This document shows positions 54,783-63,285 of a stretch of DNA of 64,000 nucleotides, in pieces. The DNA is taken from positions 90,720-154,719 of the forward strand of contig JBMOQW010000003.1 in NCBI GenBank assembly GCA_049322515.1, given 5' to 3'. A program made the translations under genes and the position numbers. How positions within the stretch are numbered: position 1 is the stretch's first letter; each line of letters starts with the position of its first letter. Below the pieces are notes generated by a model. The model searched no databases. It was not told where the DNA came from and saw nothing but the letters and a program-made list of their open reading frames with translations. The stretch is from Parasulfuritortus sp049322515 (GTDB lineage: Bacteria > Pseudomonadota > Gammaproteobacteria > Burkholderiales > Thiobacillaceae).

Positions 54783-55826
54783 TCAATCCGCCTTGAGCAG
54801 GTTCTTGCTGACCCAGCCTTCGCCGGCGCCGCCTTGAACGAAGACAAAGCCGCTTTCTTCCTTGCCCATGAACACCACTTCCTCGCCCCGGGCCAGGCTG
54901 GCGACCACGCGGCTACCGGTGATCGGGCTGGCCAACAGCTTGACGTTGCCGATCTTGGTCATCAGGACATCGCCCTCGCCCCAGCCGTTGGCCAGCACCA
55001 CGCGGCCGGATTCGGTCTTCAAGTCGCTGTCGGTACGCGCCAGCTGAGGATTGTTGCGGATGTTGCGGACGATGTTGTTCCAGTTGTCGAGGAAGCTGGC
55101 GGCGATCACCTTGCCCTCGGCGGTGTTCTCGTAGGCGCCCAGGCCGCCCACCACGCCGCCCCCGAAACCGAGTCCGCCCAGACTGAAATCGGTCTTCTTG
55201 GCAGTGCCCTGGGCGGAGGCGACCTGCAGGCTGGAGCGAGTGTCGGCCAGGATCATGCTGGTCTGGGCTTCCTTGAACTTGAGCCCGGCCGCGAGCAGGG
55301 CACCGCCGACGCCGAACAGGCCGCCCAGGGCGGCCCCCATGCCACCGGCATCCTTGTTCGAGATGGCGACGTCCGGGGTGAGCACGAAATCGGCCGTCAT
55401 CATTTGGCCCCCCCCCATGTTGGCATTGCGCCGCAGTTGGCCGCTCGCCGCCAGGTCACGCTCCTGCATGAGGTTCTTCATGGCCCGGCCGCGCTCGACC
55501 ACCATGAAGCAGTTGGACTGCTGGATGATCATCCGGATCAGCGGCGTCGGCGAGGTCAGGCCGATGCCCATCAGGGCGCGGCCGACGTAATCCTGGGGTT
55601 CGGACACGGCCAAGGTGCCGAACGGCCGCTCACACTTTTCCAATTGTGGCGAAGCGCCCTGGGCGCCATCCGGCCCGGCCCCCCCGCTGACCACGTTGCC
55701 ATGGTTGTCCTTGCTGTCGCTGCCCAGCTCCATGCCAAACAGGTCGGCCTGTGCCGAGGGGGCCAGGCACAGGGCGATCAGGGTGACGAGTAGCGCGCGG
55801 CCGGAACGACGGACAGGATGCTGCAT
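54783..55826 (-). CDS. CsgG-like exported protein with C-terminal SH3-like region
   Basis: A 347-residue exported protein: signal peptide ends near SAQA. The CsgG/HfaB-like core is visible (FGTLAVSEPQDYVGRAL, VVERGRAMKNLMQERDL, ADFVLTPDVAIS). A Gly-rich segment (GGLGFGGGVVGGLG) precedes a helix. The last 60 residues (VKLLASPITGSRVVASLARG, FVFVQGGAGEGWVSKNLL) look like a bacterial SH3 domain. AAGGAGGT precedes ATG 55826. No lipobox is seen and no csgA/B/E/F lie nearby. Secretion pore or scaffold; role unknown. Confidence 0.82.
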   Translation of the reverse strand: MQHPVRRSGRALLVTLIALCLAPSAQADLFGMELGSDSKDNHGNVVSGGAGPDGAQGASPQLEKCERPFGTLAVSEPQDYVGRALMGIGLTSPTPLIRMIIQQSNCFMVVERGRAMKNLMQERDLAASGQLRRNANMGGGQMMTADFVLTPDVAISNKDAGGMGAALGGLFGVGGALLAAGLKFKEAQTSMILADTRSSLQVASAQGTAKKTDFSLGGLGFGGGVVGGLGAYENTAEGKVIAASFLDNWNNIVRNIRNNPQLARTDSDLKTESGRVVLANGWGEGDVLMTKIGNVKLLASPITGSRVVASLARGEEVVFMGKEESGFVFVQGGAGEGWVSKNLLKAD

Positions 55827-55910
55827 GGGACCTCCTTGGCATGGGCTGGGAATAAGGGAACCGGGATGATAAGAGGGTTGCCGGCGCGGCTCAATCGCAG
55901 TGGCCACGGT

Positions 55911-56291
55911 TCAGGCGCCAGCGTCGACCAGTTCCAGGGCGTTGCCATCCGGATCGCGGCAGAACAGGGCCGCGCGCCCGGATTGGCTCAGGGTGAAGGC
56001 CACGCCCCGCTCGGCCAGGCGCGCCTGCAGGCCCGCCCAGTCCTCGACCGCCAGGGCCGTGTGCCGGTCGCGCCCGCCATGCGCCGGGCGCCCGGTCACC
56101 GGGTCCGGATTGGCCACTTGCAGGAGATGGATCTGGCCCCCGCCGCCGACGTCGTACCAGACCCCGGGAAAGCCGAGCGCCGGACGGTCCGGGCAGGGCG
56201 ACAGGCCGAGCACGCCCTCGTAGAAAGCGCGCGAACGCGCGACATCGGCGATCAGCAATGAGGCATGCAGCAGCCCGACGATCCTAGGCAT
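55911..56291 (-). CDS. VOC (glyoxalase/dioxygenase) family protein
   Basis: A 126-residue vicinal-oxygen-chelate protein: MPRIVGLLHASLLIADVARSRAFYEGVLGL, HLLQVANPDP, RHTALAVEDWAGLQARLAE and FCRDPDGNALELVD. The His/Glu metal sites (HASLL, ELVD) are present. ATG 56291 overlaps the transporter stop by 8 bases, so the pair is co-transcribed. Substrate is unknown; the family covers isomerases, dioxygenases and resistance proteins. Confidence 0.88.
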   Translation of the reverse strand: MPRIVGLLHASLLIADVARSRAFYEGVLGLSPCPDRPALGFPGVWYDVGGGGQIHLLQVANPDPVTGRPAHGGRDRHTALAVEDWAGLQARLAERGVAFTLSQSGRAALFCRDPDGNALELVDAGA

Positions 56292-57171
56292 GACGTTCTC
56301 CTTCGAGTTTTCCGGAAAAAAGCCCGGCAGCGACGATCAGGGCGCCACCCAGCCATTCCCGCCCGCTCATCAGCTCGCCGGCCCAGAACCAGCTGAAGAA
56401 GGCGGCCGCCACCAGTTCGCTGAGCAGGATGACGATGGCCCGGTTGGCCGGCGTGTGGGCCAGGCCGTACTGGGCCGTGAAGGTGGCCACGATGAGCAAT
56501 ACGCCGGTCAGCAGCACCAGCCCCCAGTGCGGCATGGCCAGCGCCGAGACCACCGCGGGCATGGTCGGATCGCCGGTCGCCGGCAGCACCGCGATCAGCA
56601 GCACTCCGGCGAAGATCCAGACACTGCGCCGCTCGGTCGGCACCGCCTTCAGGCGCCGGCTGAGCACGTTCGACAGGGCATAGGTAATGCCGGCCGAAAG
56701 CCCCAGCCATTCCGCGCGGTTCTCCGGCAAGGGCAGCGGCGCCCCCGGGCTGTACAGCATCACCACTGCGCCGGCCACGGCCATGACGATCACCAGGGCG
56801 CCCCAGCCCCCGGCCCGCTCACCGAGCAGGAGCCGGGAAAACAGCACGGTCCAGAGCGGCGCCAGGTAGAACAGCAGCAGGACCCGCATGATCTCGCCGT
56901 CGATCACCGCCAGCACATAGGCCAGGTTGGTCCAGCCGGCAGTCAGGGCGACCAGCAGGAGCGCGCCATGGTGGCTGGGTGGCCAACGCCAGCGCGGGGG
57001 AAAGAGCACCAGCATGATCGCCAGGGCGACCAGGTAGGTGAGCAGCGAGGCGAGGCTGCCGGACACCCCGGCCGCCTCCAGCAGGCGGTAGGGATACCAG
57101 ACGATGCCCCAGATCGTGGCGGCCACGAGCAGGGCGAGCGGAGCCAGCCAATGGCGGCGGTCGATCGACAC
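56284..57171 (-). CDS. EamA/DMT-family transporter
   Basis: A 295-residue inner-membrane exporter with 10 predicted TM helices in two EamA repeats (LLVAATIWGIVWYPYRLLEA, LGLSAGITYALSNVLSRRL). GTG 57171 is the start. The N-terminal half has YLAPLWTVLFSRLLLGERA, the repeat's conserved P-L-W motif; the C-terminal half has LSELVAAAFFSWFWAGEL. Substrate not predictable. The VOC gene overlaps its end. Confidence 0.9.
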   Translation of the reverse strand: MSIDRRHWLAPLALLVAATIWGIVWYPYRLLEAAGVSGSLASLLTYLVALAIMLVLFPPRWRWPPSHHGALLLVALTAGWTNLAYVLAVIDGEIMRVLLLFYLAPLWTVLFSRLLLGERAGGWGALVIVMAVAGAVVMLYSPGAPLPLPENRAEWLGLSAGITYALSNVLSRRLKAVPTERRSVWIFAGVLLIAVLPATGDPTMPAVVSALAMPHWGLVLLTGVLLIVATFTAQYGLAHTPANRAIVILLSELVAAAFFSWFWAGELMSGREWLGGALIVAAGLFSGKLEGERHA

Positions 57172-57381
57172 AGCACATCCTAAAGAAACGGGGGACAGCG
57201 GATTATCCCTTGACCGTTCGAATGACGGCTAAGGGAGCCACGGATTTATTTGTCGGCGGATCGCGTGCGAATACATCAGTGGCTTCTTAGGTTTTTGCGC
57301 TTTGGCTTCGCCCAGGGTGTATCAGCGCGCCCAACCGCATTTTCTAGGATAATGACGGTTTTATTTGGCCAGGAAAGTCGC

Positions 57382-58581
57382 TTGAATCCCCGTCTGAACC
57401 AGTTGCAGCCCTACCCGTTCCAGCGGCTCAGGGACCTGTTCGCCGGCGTGACCCCGAATCCGGACCTGAAACCGATCAATCTCTCGATCGGCGAGCCCAA
57501 GCATGCCACCCCGGCCTTCATCCGCGATGCGCTCAGCGGCGCGCTCGACGGCCTGGCCAGCTATCCCACAACCCAGGGTGCCGACCCCCTGCGCCGGGCC
57601 ATCGCCGACTGGTGCGAGCGCCGCTACGGCGTGACCCTCGATGCCGCGACCCAGGTGCTGCCAGTGAACGGCAGCCGCGAAGCCCTGTTCGCCTTCGCCC
57701 AGGCGGTGATCGACCCGAGCAAGCACGTCAAGCGGGTGCTCTCGCCGAACCCGTTCTACCAGATCTACGAAGGCGCCGCCCTGCTCGCCGGCGCCAAGCC
57801 CTACTTCCTCAACACCGTGCCCGAGAACGGCTTTTGCATGGATTTCGGCCGGGTCCCCGAGGACCTGTGGGACTCGGTGCAGCTGGTCTACACCTGCTCG
57901 CCCGGCAACCCGACCGGCAAGGTGATGGCCCTGGACGAATGGCGCACCCTGTTCGAACTGGCCGACCGGCATGGCTTCGTGATCGCCTCGGACGAGTGCT
58001 ATTCGGAGATTTATTTCGACGCGCCGCCCCTGGGCGCGCTCACTGCCGCGCGCGAGCTCGGCCGCGACTTCAGCCGGCTGGTGGTGTTCAACAGCCTGTC
58101 CAAGCGCTCCAACGTGCCCGGCCTGCGTTCCGGCTTCGTGGCCGGCGACGCCGGGCTGATCAAGGATTTCCTGCTCTACCGGACCTACCATGGCAGCGCC
58201 ATGAACCCGGCGGTCCAGGTGGCGTCCACCGCAGCCTGGCAGGACGAGGCCCATGTCGAGGACAACCGCTGCCAGTACCGGGAGAAATTCGCCGCCGTGA
58301 TGCCCCTGCTCAAGGAAGTCCTGGCCTTCGACGCGCCCGACGCCGCGTTCTACCTATGGGCGAAAGTTCCGGGATCCGACCGCTGGGCTGACGACGCCGA
58401 GTTCGCCCGCGCGTTGTATCGCAGTCAACATGTCACCGTCCTGCCCGGCAGCTATCTCGCCCGCGAAGCCAGCGGCGCCAATCCGGGCCGGGGCTTCATC
58501 CGTATCGCCCTGGTCGACACGCTGGCGCCCTGCGTCGAGGCGGCGCACCGGATCGTCGATTTTGTTAAGGAGAAGATGTGA
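57382..58581 (+). CDS. dapC: Succinyldiaminopimelate aminotransferase DapC
   Basis: A 399-residue PLP class-I aminotransferase of the lysine/diaminopimelate pathway. The start TTG 57382, with AGGAAA at 57371, gives LNPRLNQLQPYPFQRL, the typical start; an upstream GTG would add 44 residues of unlikely sequence. PLP motifs: SPGNPTGKVM, SDECYSEIYFD, and the Lys in FNSLSKRSNVPGLRSGFV. C-terminal GFIRIALVDT contains the carboxylate-binding Arg. GATAAT at 57348 is a possible -10. Next to dapD. Confidence 0.94.
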   Translation: MNPRLNQLQPYPFQRLRDLFAGVTPNPDLKPINLSIGEPKHATPAFIRDALSGALDGLASYPTTQGADPLRRAIADWCERRYGVTLDAATQVLPVNGSREALFAFAQAVIDPSKHVKRVLSPNPFYQIYEGAALLAGAKPYFLNTVPENGFCMDFGRVPEDLWDSVQLVYTCSPGNPTGKVMALDEWRTLFELADRHGFVIASDECYSEIYFDAPPLGALTAARELGRDFSRLVVFNSLSKRSNVPGLRSGFVAGDAGLIKDFLLYRTYHGSAMNPAVQVASTAAWQDEAHVEDNRCQYREKFAAVMPLLKEVLAFDAPDAAFYLWAKVPGSDRWADDAEFARALYRSQHVTVLPGSYLAREASGANPGRGFIRIALVDTLAPCVEAAHRIVDFVKEKM

Positions 58582-58588
58582 CCTGACC

Positions 58589-58683
58589 GCGTGACGCAAG
58601 GGCGTGACATCACGGCGCGACATGCCGCGCCTGCGCGTCACCCTTTGCTCGTCACGCCGCGGTGTCACGCCTTCGCGTCACGC
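58589..58683. repeat. Large imperfect inverted repeat with GTCACGC units, dapC-dapD
   Basis: Left arm 58589-58608 and right arm 58664-58683 are complementary at 18 of 20 positions. The heptamer GCGTGAC/GTCACGC occurs at 58589, 58602, 58664 and 58677, with related copies near 58634 and 58650. An inner hairpin GGCGCG...CGCGCC sits in the loop. It fills nearly all of the dapC-dapD spacer and could fold as a long branched hairpin in mRNA. Confidence 0.75.
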
Positions 58684-58704
58684 ATTTCAACCAAAGGAAA
58701 AGTC

Positions 58705-59529
<825 letters not shown>

Positions 59530-59537
59530 CCGCCGCG

Positions 59538-59563
59538 GTCATCCCCGCCAACGCGGGGACGAC
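59538..59563. repeat. Palindromic element ahead of pxpB
   Basis: GTCATCCCCGC-CAAC-GCGGGGACGAC: 10 of 11 base pairs pair. It resembles the dispersed GTCATCCCCGC...GCGGGGA hairpins of many proteobacterial intergenic regions. It ends three bases before the pxpB ATG, so it overlaps the ribosome binding region. No T-run. Confidence 0.65.
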
Positions 59564-59566
59564 ATC

Positions 59567-60234
59567 ATGCCCTTGCAGCGCCATCGCATCGTCCCCGTGG
59601 CCTACGGTCCCGACGCCTGGCTGTTGCGCTTCGCCGAGCAGCCGGGCGAGGCCGCCTTCCAGGCCATGCGGGCCATCACCCACGCCCTGGCGGCCGACCC
59701 GCCCGCCGGCCTGATCGAAGTCGTGCCGGGCTATACCAGTGTCCTCGTGGAATTCAGCCCAGGCACGGCCGACATCGGCCCGCTGACCCGACGCCTCGCC
59801 AAGCACCTCGAGACACCGGTCGAACCCGGCCCGATCAAGGACATTCCGGTGATCTACGACGGGCCCGATCTGGCCCGGGTCGCCGAACACACCGGGCTGA
59901 CCGTCGCCGAACTTTGCGCCCGGCATGCCGCGCCCCTCTACCGTGTCGCGCTGATCGGCTTCGCGCCCGGTTTCCCCTACCTGGAAGGCCTCGAGCGGCC
60001 CTGCACACGCCGCGCCTGGCCACCCCTCGTCCGCGTGTGGCCGCCGGCAGCGTGGCGATCGGCGGCTCTCACACCGGCATCTACTCGGTGCCCGGCCCGG
60101 GCGGCTGGAACCTGATCGGCCGAACCGACCTGCGCCTGTTCGACCCGGCCCGGGCCACGCCCGGCCGCGAAGCCGAGATGTGTTACCTGCAACCCGGAGA
60201 CCGGGTCCGCTTCGTGCCGGACAATTATGGATGA
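59567..60234 (+). pseudogene. pxpB: 5-oxoprolinase subunit B, apparent -1 frameshift near 59998
   Basis: The KipI/PxpB subunit of the ATP-dependent 5-oxoproline (pyroglutamate) hydrolase PxpABC. Frame 1 covers residues to IGFAPGFPYLEGLER. The rest, LHTPRLATPRPRVAAGSVAIGGS-type sequence (LATPRPRVAAGSVAIGG, TGIYSVPGPGGWNLIGRTDL, LQPGDRVRFV), continues in the frame one base back. A single missing G in GCGGCCCTG would join them into a normal protein of about 223 residues. Both halves are well conserved, which favours a sequencing error or very recent lesion. pxpC and pxpA follow. Confidence 0.85.
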
Positions 60235-60242
60235 TGAGGTGC

Positions 60243-60314
60243 AAACCCTCCGCTCCCCCAACCCCGCCCCTCCGGGGGGAGGGGTGCGCGGCAGCGCGGG
60301 AGAGGAAAGGGTTT
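60243..60314. repeat. Nested palindromic element between pxpB and pxpC
   Basis: AAACCCT (60243-60249) pairs with AGGGTTT (60308-60314), CTCCC (60253-60257) with GGGAG (60298-60302), and CCCCTCC (60267-60273) with GGAGGGG (60278-60284). This nested hairpin looks like a small dispersed palindromic repeat inserted in the operon. It lies in an ORF extension of pxpC that is not the real N-terminus. Confidence 0.65.
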
Positions 60315-60319
60315 TCACC

Positions 60320-61171
60320 ATGCCGGCCACCATGAACGCCCTGCCCGTCCTGGAAATCCTCACCCCCGGCCTTTTGGCCACCCTCCAGGATGCTGGCCGC
60401 CCCGGCTGGCGCCGCTTCGGCATCCCACCCGGTGGCGCCATGGACCGCCAGGCGCTGCACCTCGCCAACCGGCTGCTCGACAACCCGCCCGACGCACCGG
60501 TGCTGGAATGCCTGCAAGGCGCCCGGCTGGTCGCGCTGGTGCGGGTCGACATCGCCCTCGCCGGCGCCTGGGGCGGCAAGGCCTGGACCGCGCAGCCCGG
60601 CGAGACCCTCGATCTCCCCGGTCAGCTCGGTGGGGTCTGGCACAGCCTCGCCCTGCCCGGTGGCATTCAGGGCGACCGCTTCCTCGGCAGTGTCAGCGTC
60701 TGTGCCCGCGCCGGCATCGGCGCGGCCCTCGCCAAGGGCGACCGCCTCGCCTGCCAGGCGGCCCCGACCGGACGGCTGCCCGACGGCATCAAATGCCGCC
60801 GTCCTGGATCCTGGGCGGCGGGCTATGAACCCGCGCCGCTGCGGGTCTGGCCCGGTCCGCAATGGGCGGCCTTCACGAAGGCCAGCCAGCGGGCCTTGTT
60901 CGACCAGCCCTGGCGGGTCTCGGCGCGCAGCGATCGCACCGGCTATCGCCTCGAAGGCCGGCCCCTGGCGGTGCCGCCCGGCCCCCTGACCAGCGAGCCG
61001 GTACGGGTAGGTTCGATCCAGGTGCCCCCCGACGGCCAGCCGGTGGTCACCCTGCACGACGGTCCTACCGTGGGCGGCTATGCCAAGATCGGCCTGATCG
61101 ACGCCGGCGACCTCGACCGCCTGGTCCAGACCCGACCCGGCCAACCCGTGCATTTCCGGAGCATGGCATGA
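60320..61171 (+). CDS. pxpC: 5-oxoprolinase subunit C
   Basis: A 283-residue KipA/PxpC subunit. The family start is LEILTPGLLATLQDAGRPGW, and GGAMDRQALHLANRLLDN, GWRRFGIPPGGAM and PVRVGSIQVPPDGQPVV follow; the C-terminal QVPPDGQPVV-LHDGPTVGGYAKIG block is intact. ATG 60320 with AGGAAAGG upstream is chosen; the frame runs back to 60227 through the palindromic repeat. Somewhat shorter than typical (about 310). Its TGA overlaps the pxpA ATG. Confidence 0.9.
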   Translation: MPATMNALPVLEILTPGLLATLQDAGRPGWRRFGIPPGGAMDRQALHLANRLLDNPPDAPVLECLQGARLVALVRVDIALAGAWGGKAWTAQPGETLDLPGQLGGVWHSLALPGGIQGDRFLGSVSVCARAGIGAALAKGDRLACQAAPTGRLPDGIKCRRPGSWAAGYEPAPLRVWPGPQWAAFTKASQRALFDQPWRVSARSDRTGYRLEGRPLAVPPGPLTSEPVRVGSIQVPPDGQPVVTLHDGPTVGGYAKIGLIDAGDLDRLVQTRPGQPVHFRSMA

Positions 61172-61911
61172 GCCTCGACCTCAATTGCGACCTCGGTGAA
61201 TGGGAACATCCGGCGCGCACCCGTGCCCTGATGCGCCTGATCGACTCGGCCAACGTGGCCTGCGGCGGCCACGCCGGCGATCTCGACAGCATGGTCCGCT
61301 GCGTTCGCCTGGCCAGCGAGTTCGGTGTCCGCCTGGGCGCCCATCCCGGCCATCCAGCGGGCGACGGCTTCGGTCGCAGGGAAGCACCTCCGACGCCCAG
61401 CCAGTTGGCGCTCTGGGTGGTCCAGCAGGCCGGCGCCCTGGCCCGTCTGGCGGCGCGGCACGGCATGGCGCTGCATCACGTCAAGCTGCATGGCGCGCTG
61501 TACCACGCCAGCGAAGCCGACGCCGATCTGGCGCGCGCCTACGTGGCGGTGATGCGCGAGCATTTTCCTGGCGTGGCGATCTACGCCCTGAGTGGCGGCC
61601 GCGTGGTCCGCGCGGCGCGCCGGGCCGGCATCGAGGCCTGGGATGAGTTGTTCGCCGATCGGGGCTATGGCCGGGACGGCCGCTTGATTCCCCGCGACCA
61701 GCCCGGCGCCCTGCTCGGGCAACCGCGCGCGGTGCTGGAACGCCTCGATCAATGGCTGCGTACCGGGCGCATGGCGACCCACGCCAGCACGGACATCGCC
61801 CTGGCGGGCGACACCCTGTGCCTGCACGGTGACGGCGACGCGGCCCTGGTCCTGGCTGCCGCCGTGCGCCGGCACCTGGGACCCCGCCCTGATACGTTCA
61901 TACCGGAATGA
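61168..61911 (+). CDS. pxpA: 5-oxoprolinase subunit A (LamB/YcsF family)
   Basis: A 247-residue LamB/YcsF protein, the A subunit of PxpABC. Signature LDLNCDLGEWEHPAR, SANVACGGHAGD and LGAHPGHPAGDGFGRRE at the N-terminus; HHVKLHGALYHA and DELFADRGYGRDGRLIPRDQ later, then CLHGDGDAAL. ATG 61168 overlaps the pxpC stop. Full family length. Confidence 0.94.
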   Translation: MSLDLNCDLGEWEHPARTRALMRLIDSANVACGGHAGDLDSMVRCVRLASEFGVRLGAHPGHPAGDGFGRREAPPTPSQLALWVVQQAGALARLAARHGMALHHVKLHGALYHASEADADLARAYVAVMREHFPGVAIYALSGGRVVRAARRAGIEAWDELFADRGYGRDGRLIPRDQPGALLGQPRAVLERLDQWLRTGRMATHASTDIALAGDTLCLHGDGDAALVLAAAVRRHLGPRPDTFIPE

Positions 61912-61920
61912 GAAATCGCC

Positions 61921-61950
61921 TTGTCACTCCGTCATCCGGCTGTCTATAAA
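61921..61950 (+). promoter_or_regulatory. Sigma-70 promoter of ppk2
   Basis: TTGTCA (61921-61926), an 18-base spacer and TATAAA (61945-61950) form one of the best promoter matches in the window, 36 bases before the ppk2 ATG. An AT-rich TAATGC run follows. Confidence 0.65.
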
Positions 61951-61986
61951 TAATGCTTTAACTTCCGTCCACCCGCCGAGATCGAC

Positions 61987-63054
61987 ATGGCTGAAACCCC
62001 CCGCACCCCCCGTCCCCGCGTCAAAAAGCCGACCCCTGCCAACCCCGAGACGCAAGCCGCCGCCCCCAAGGCTGAGGTCCCCGTCGAAAACCCGCCCGAA
62101 GTCACCAAGCCCGTCCGTGCGCCACGCCGGCCGCGCGCGCCCAAGGCCCCTGATCCGGCGGCCGTGGCCGCCATCGAATCGGTCAGCCACGGCCCGGTCG
62201 CCGAACAGGTCGCCCATGCCCCGCGCGGAACTGACGAGGAAAGCGACTACGCCCCCCTGCCGGCCGACTACCCCTACCGGACGCGCCTGCGCCGGCGCGA
62301 ATACGAAGCCCAGAAGGCGAAATTGCAGATCGAGCTGCTCAAGGTGCAGAACTGGGTCCGGGAAACCGGCCAGCGCATCGTCGTGTTATTCGAGGGCCGC
62401 GACGCCGCCGGCAAGGGCGGCACCATCAAGCGCTACATGGAACACCTGAACCCGCGCCAGGCGCGCGTGGTCGCCCTGGAAAAACCGACCGAGCGCGAAC
62501 GCGGCGAGTGGTACTTCCAGCGCTACATCCAGCATTTCCCGACCAGTGGTGAAATGGTCTTCTTCGACCGCTCCTGGTACAACCGGGCCGGCGTCGAGCG
62601 GGTCATGGGCTTCTGCTCGCCCCAGGAATACCTGGAATTCATGCGCCAGGTGCCGCAACTGGAACGCATGCTGGTGAACAGCGGTATCCGCCTGTTCAAG
62701 TACTGGTTCTCGGTCAGCCGGGAGGAACAACTGCGCCGCTTCGTCGCCCGCCGCGACGATCCGCTCAAGCACTGGAAGCTGTCGCCGATCGACATCCAGT
62801 CGCTCGACAAGTGGACCGACTACACCGAAGCCAAGAAGGCGATGTTCTTCCACACCGACACCGCCGACGCACCCTGGACCGTCATCAAGTCGGACGACAA
62901 GAAGCGCGCCCGGCTCAATTGCATGCGCCATTTCCTCACCGCCCTGCCCTATCCGAACAAGGACGAGCACGTCGCGCACACCCCCGATCCGCTCCTGGTC
63001 GGGCCCGCCTCGAAGGTGCTGGAAAGCAGCGAGAACGACATCACCAAGTTCTGA
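61987..63054 (+). CDS. ppk2: Polyphosphate kinase 2 family protein
   Basis: A 355-residue PPK2 enzyme, which phosphorylates nucleotides with polyphosphate. The first 90 residues are Pro/Ala/Lys rich and probably disordered. Catalytic core: IVVLFEGRDAAGKGGTIKRY (Walker A), EWYFQRYIQHFPTSGEMVFF, DRSWYNRAGVERVMGF (Walker B region) and the lid ARRDDPLKHWKLSPID. One-domain class I-like. Monocistronic behind a strong promoter, followed by an inverted repeat. Confidence 0.95.
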   Translation: MAETPRTPRPRVKKPTPANPETQAAAPKAEVPVENPPEVTKPVRAPRRPRAPKAPDPAAVAAIESVSHGPVAEQVAHAPRGTDEESDYAPLPADYPYRTRLRRREYEAQKAKLQIELLKVQNWVRETGQRIVVLFEGRDAAGKGGTIKRYMEHLNPRQARVVALEKPTERERGEWYFQRYIQHFPTSGEMVFFDRSWYNRAGVERVMGFCSPQEYLEFMRQVPQLERMLVNSGIRLFKYWFSVSREEQLRRFVARRDDPLKHWKLSPIDIQSLDKWTDYTEAKKAMFFHTDTADAPWTVIKSDDKKRARLNCMRHFLTALPYPNKDEHVAHTPDPLLVGPASKVLESSENDITKF

Positions 63055-63073
63055 CCCCGCCCGGGGCTCCTCC

Positions 63074-63111
63074 CGCCAAACCGGTGTTCCGGCCCCGGTG
63101 CCGGTTTGGCG
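63074..63111. terminator. Inverted repeat after ppk2
   Basis: CGCCAAACCGG (63074-63084) and CCGGTTTGGCG (63101-63111) form a perfect 11-bp stem with a 16-base loop, 19 bases after the ppk2 stop. No T-run follows on the plus strand, so it may only stabilise the 3' end. Confidence 0.5.
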
Positions 63112-63285
63112 CAATCCCGCTTTGCGCGCGCAAGGTGGTTGATACATACTAGATTGTAATAAACGTCTTTCCGGGCAAGAACGCCGCCCCCCGCGCGCCC
63201 CTGGCGGCTCGGGACTTCGACGAGCAGACCGGCATCACACTGTGCGGCCTGGCATTGGCAGGTCCGCATCAAGAGGAGATACGCG

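Noticed and set aside
54783..55826. Curli secretion operon
   Set aside because: Only the CsgG-like gene is present; no csgA, csgB, csgE or csgF and no lipobox.
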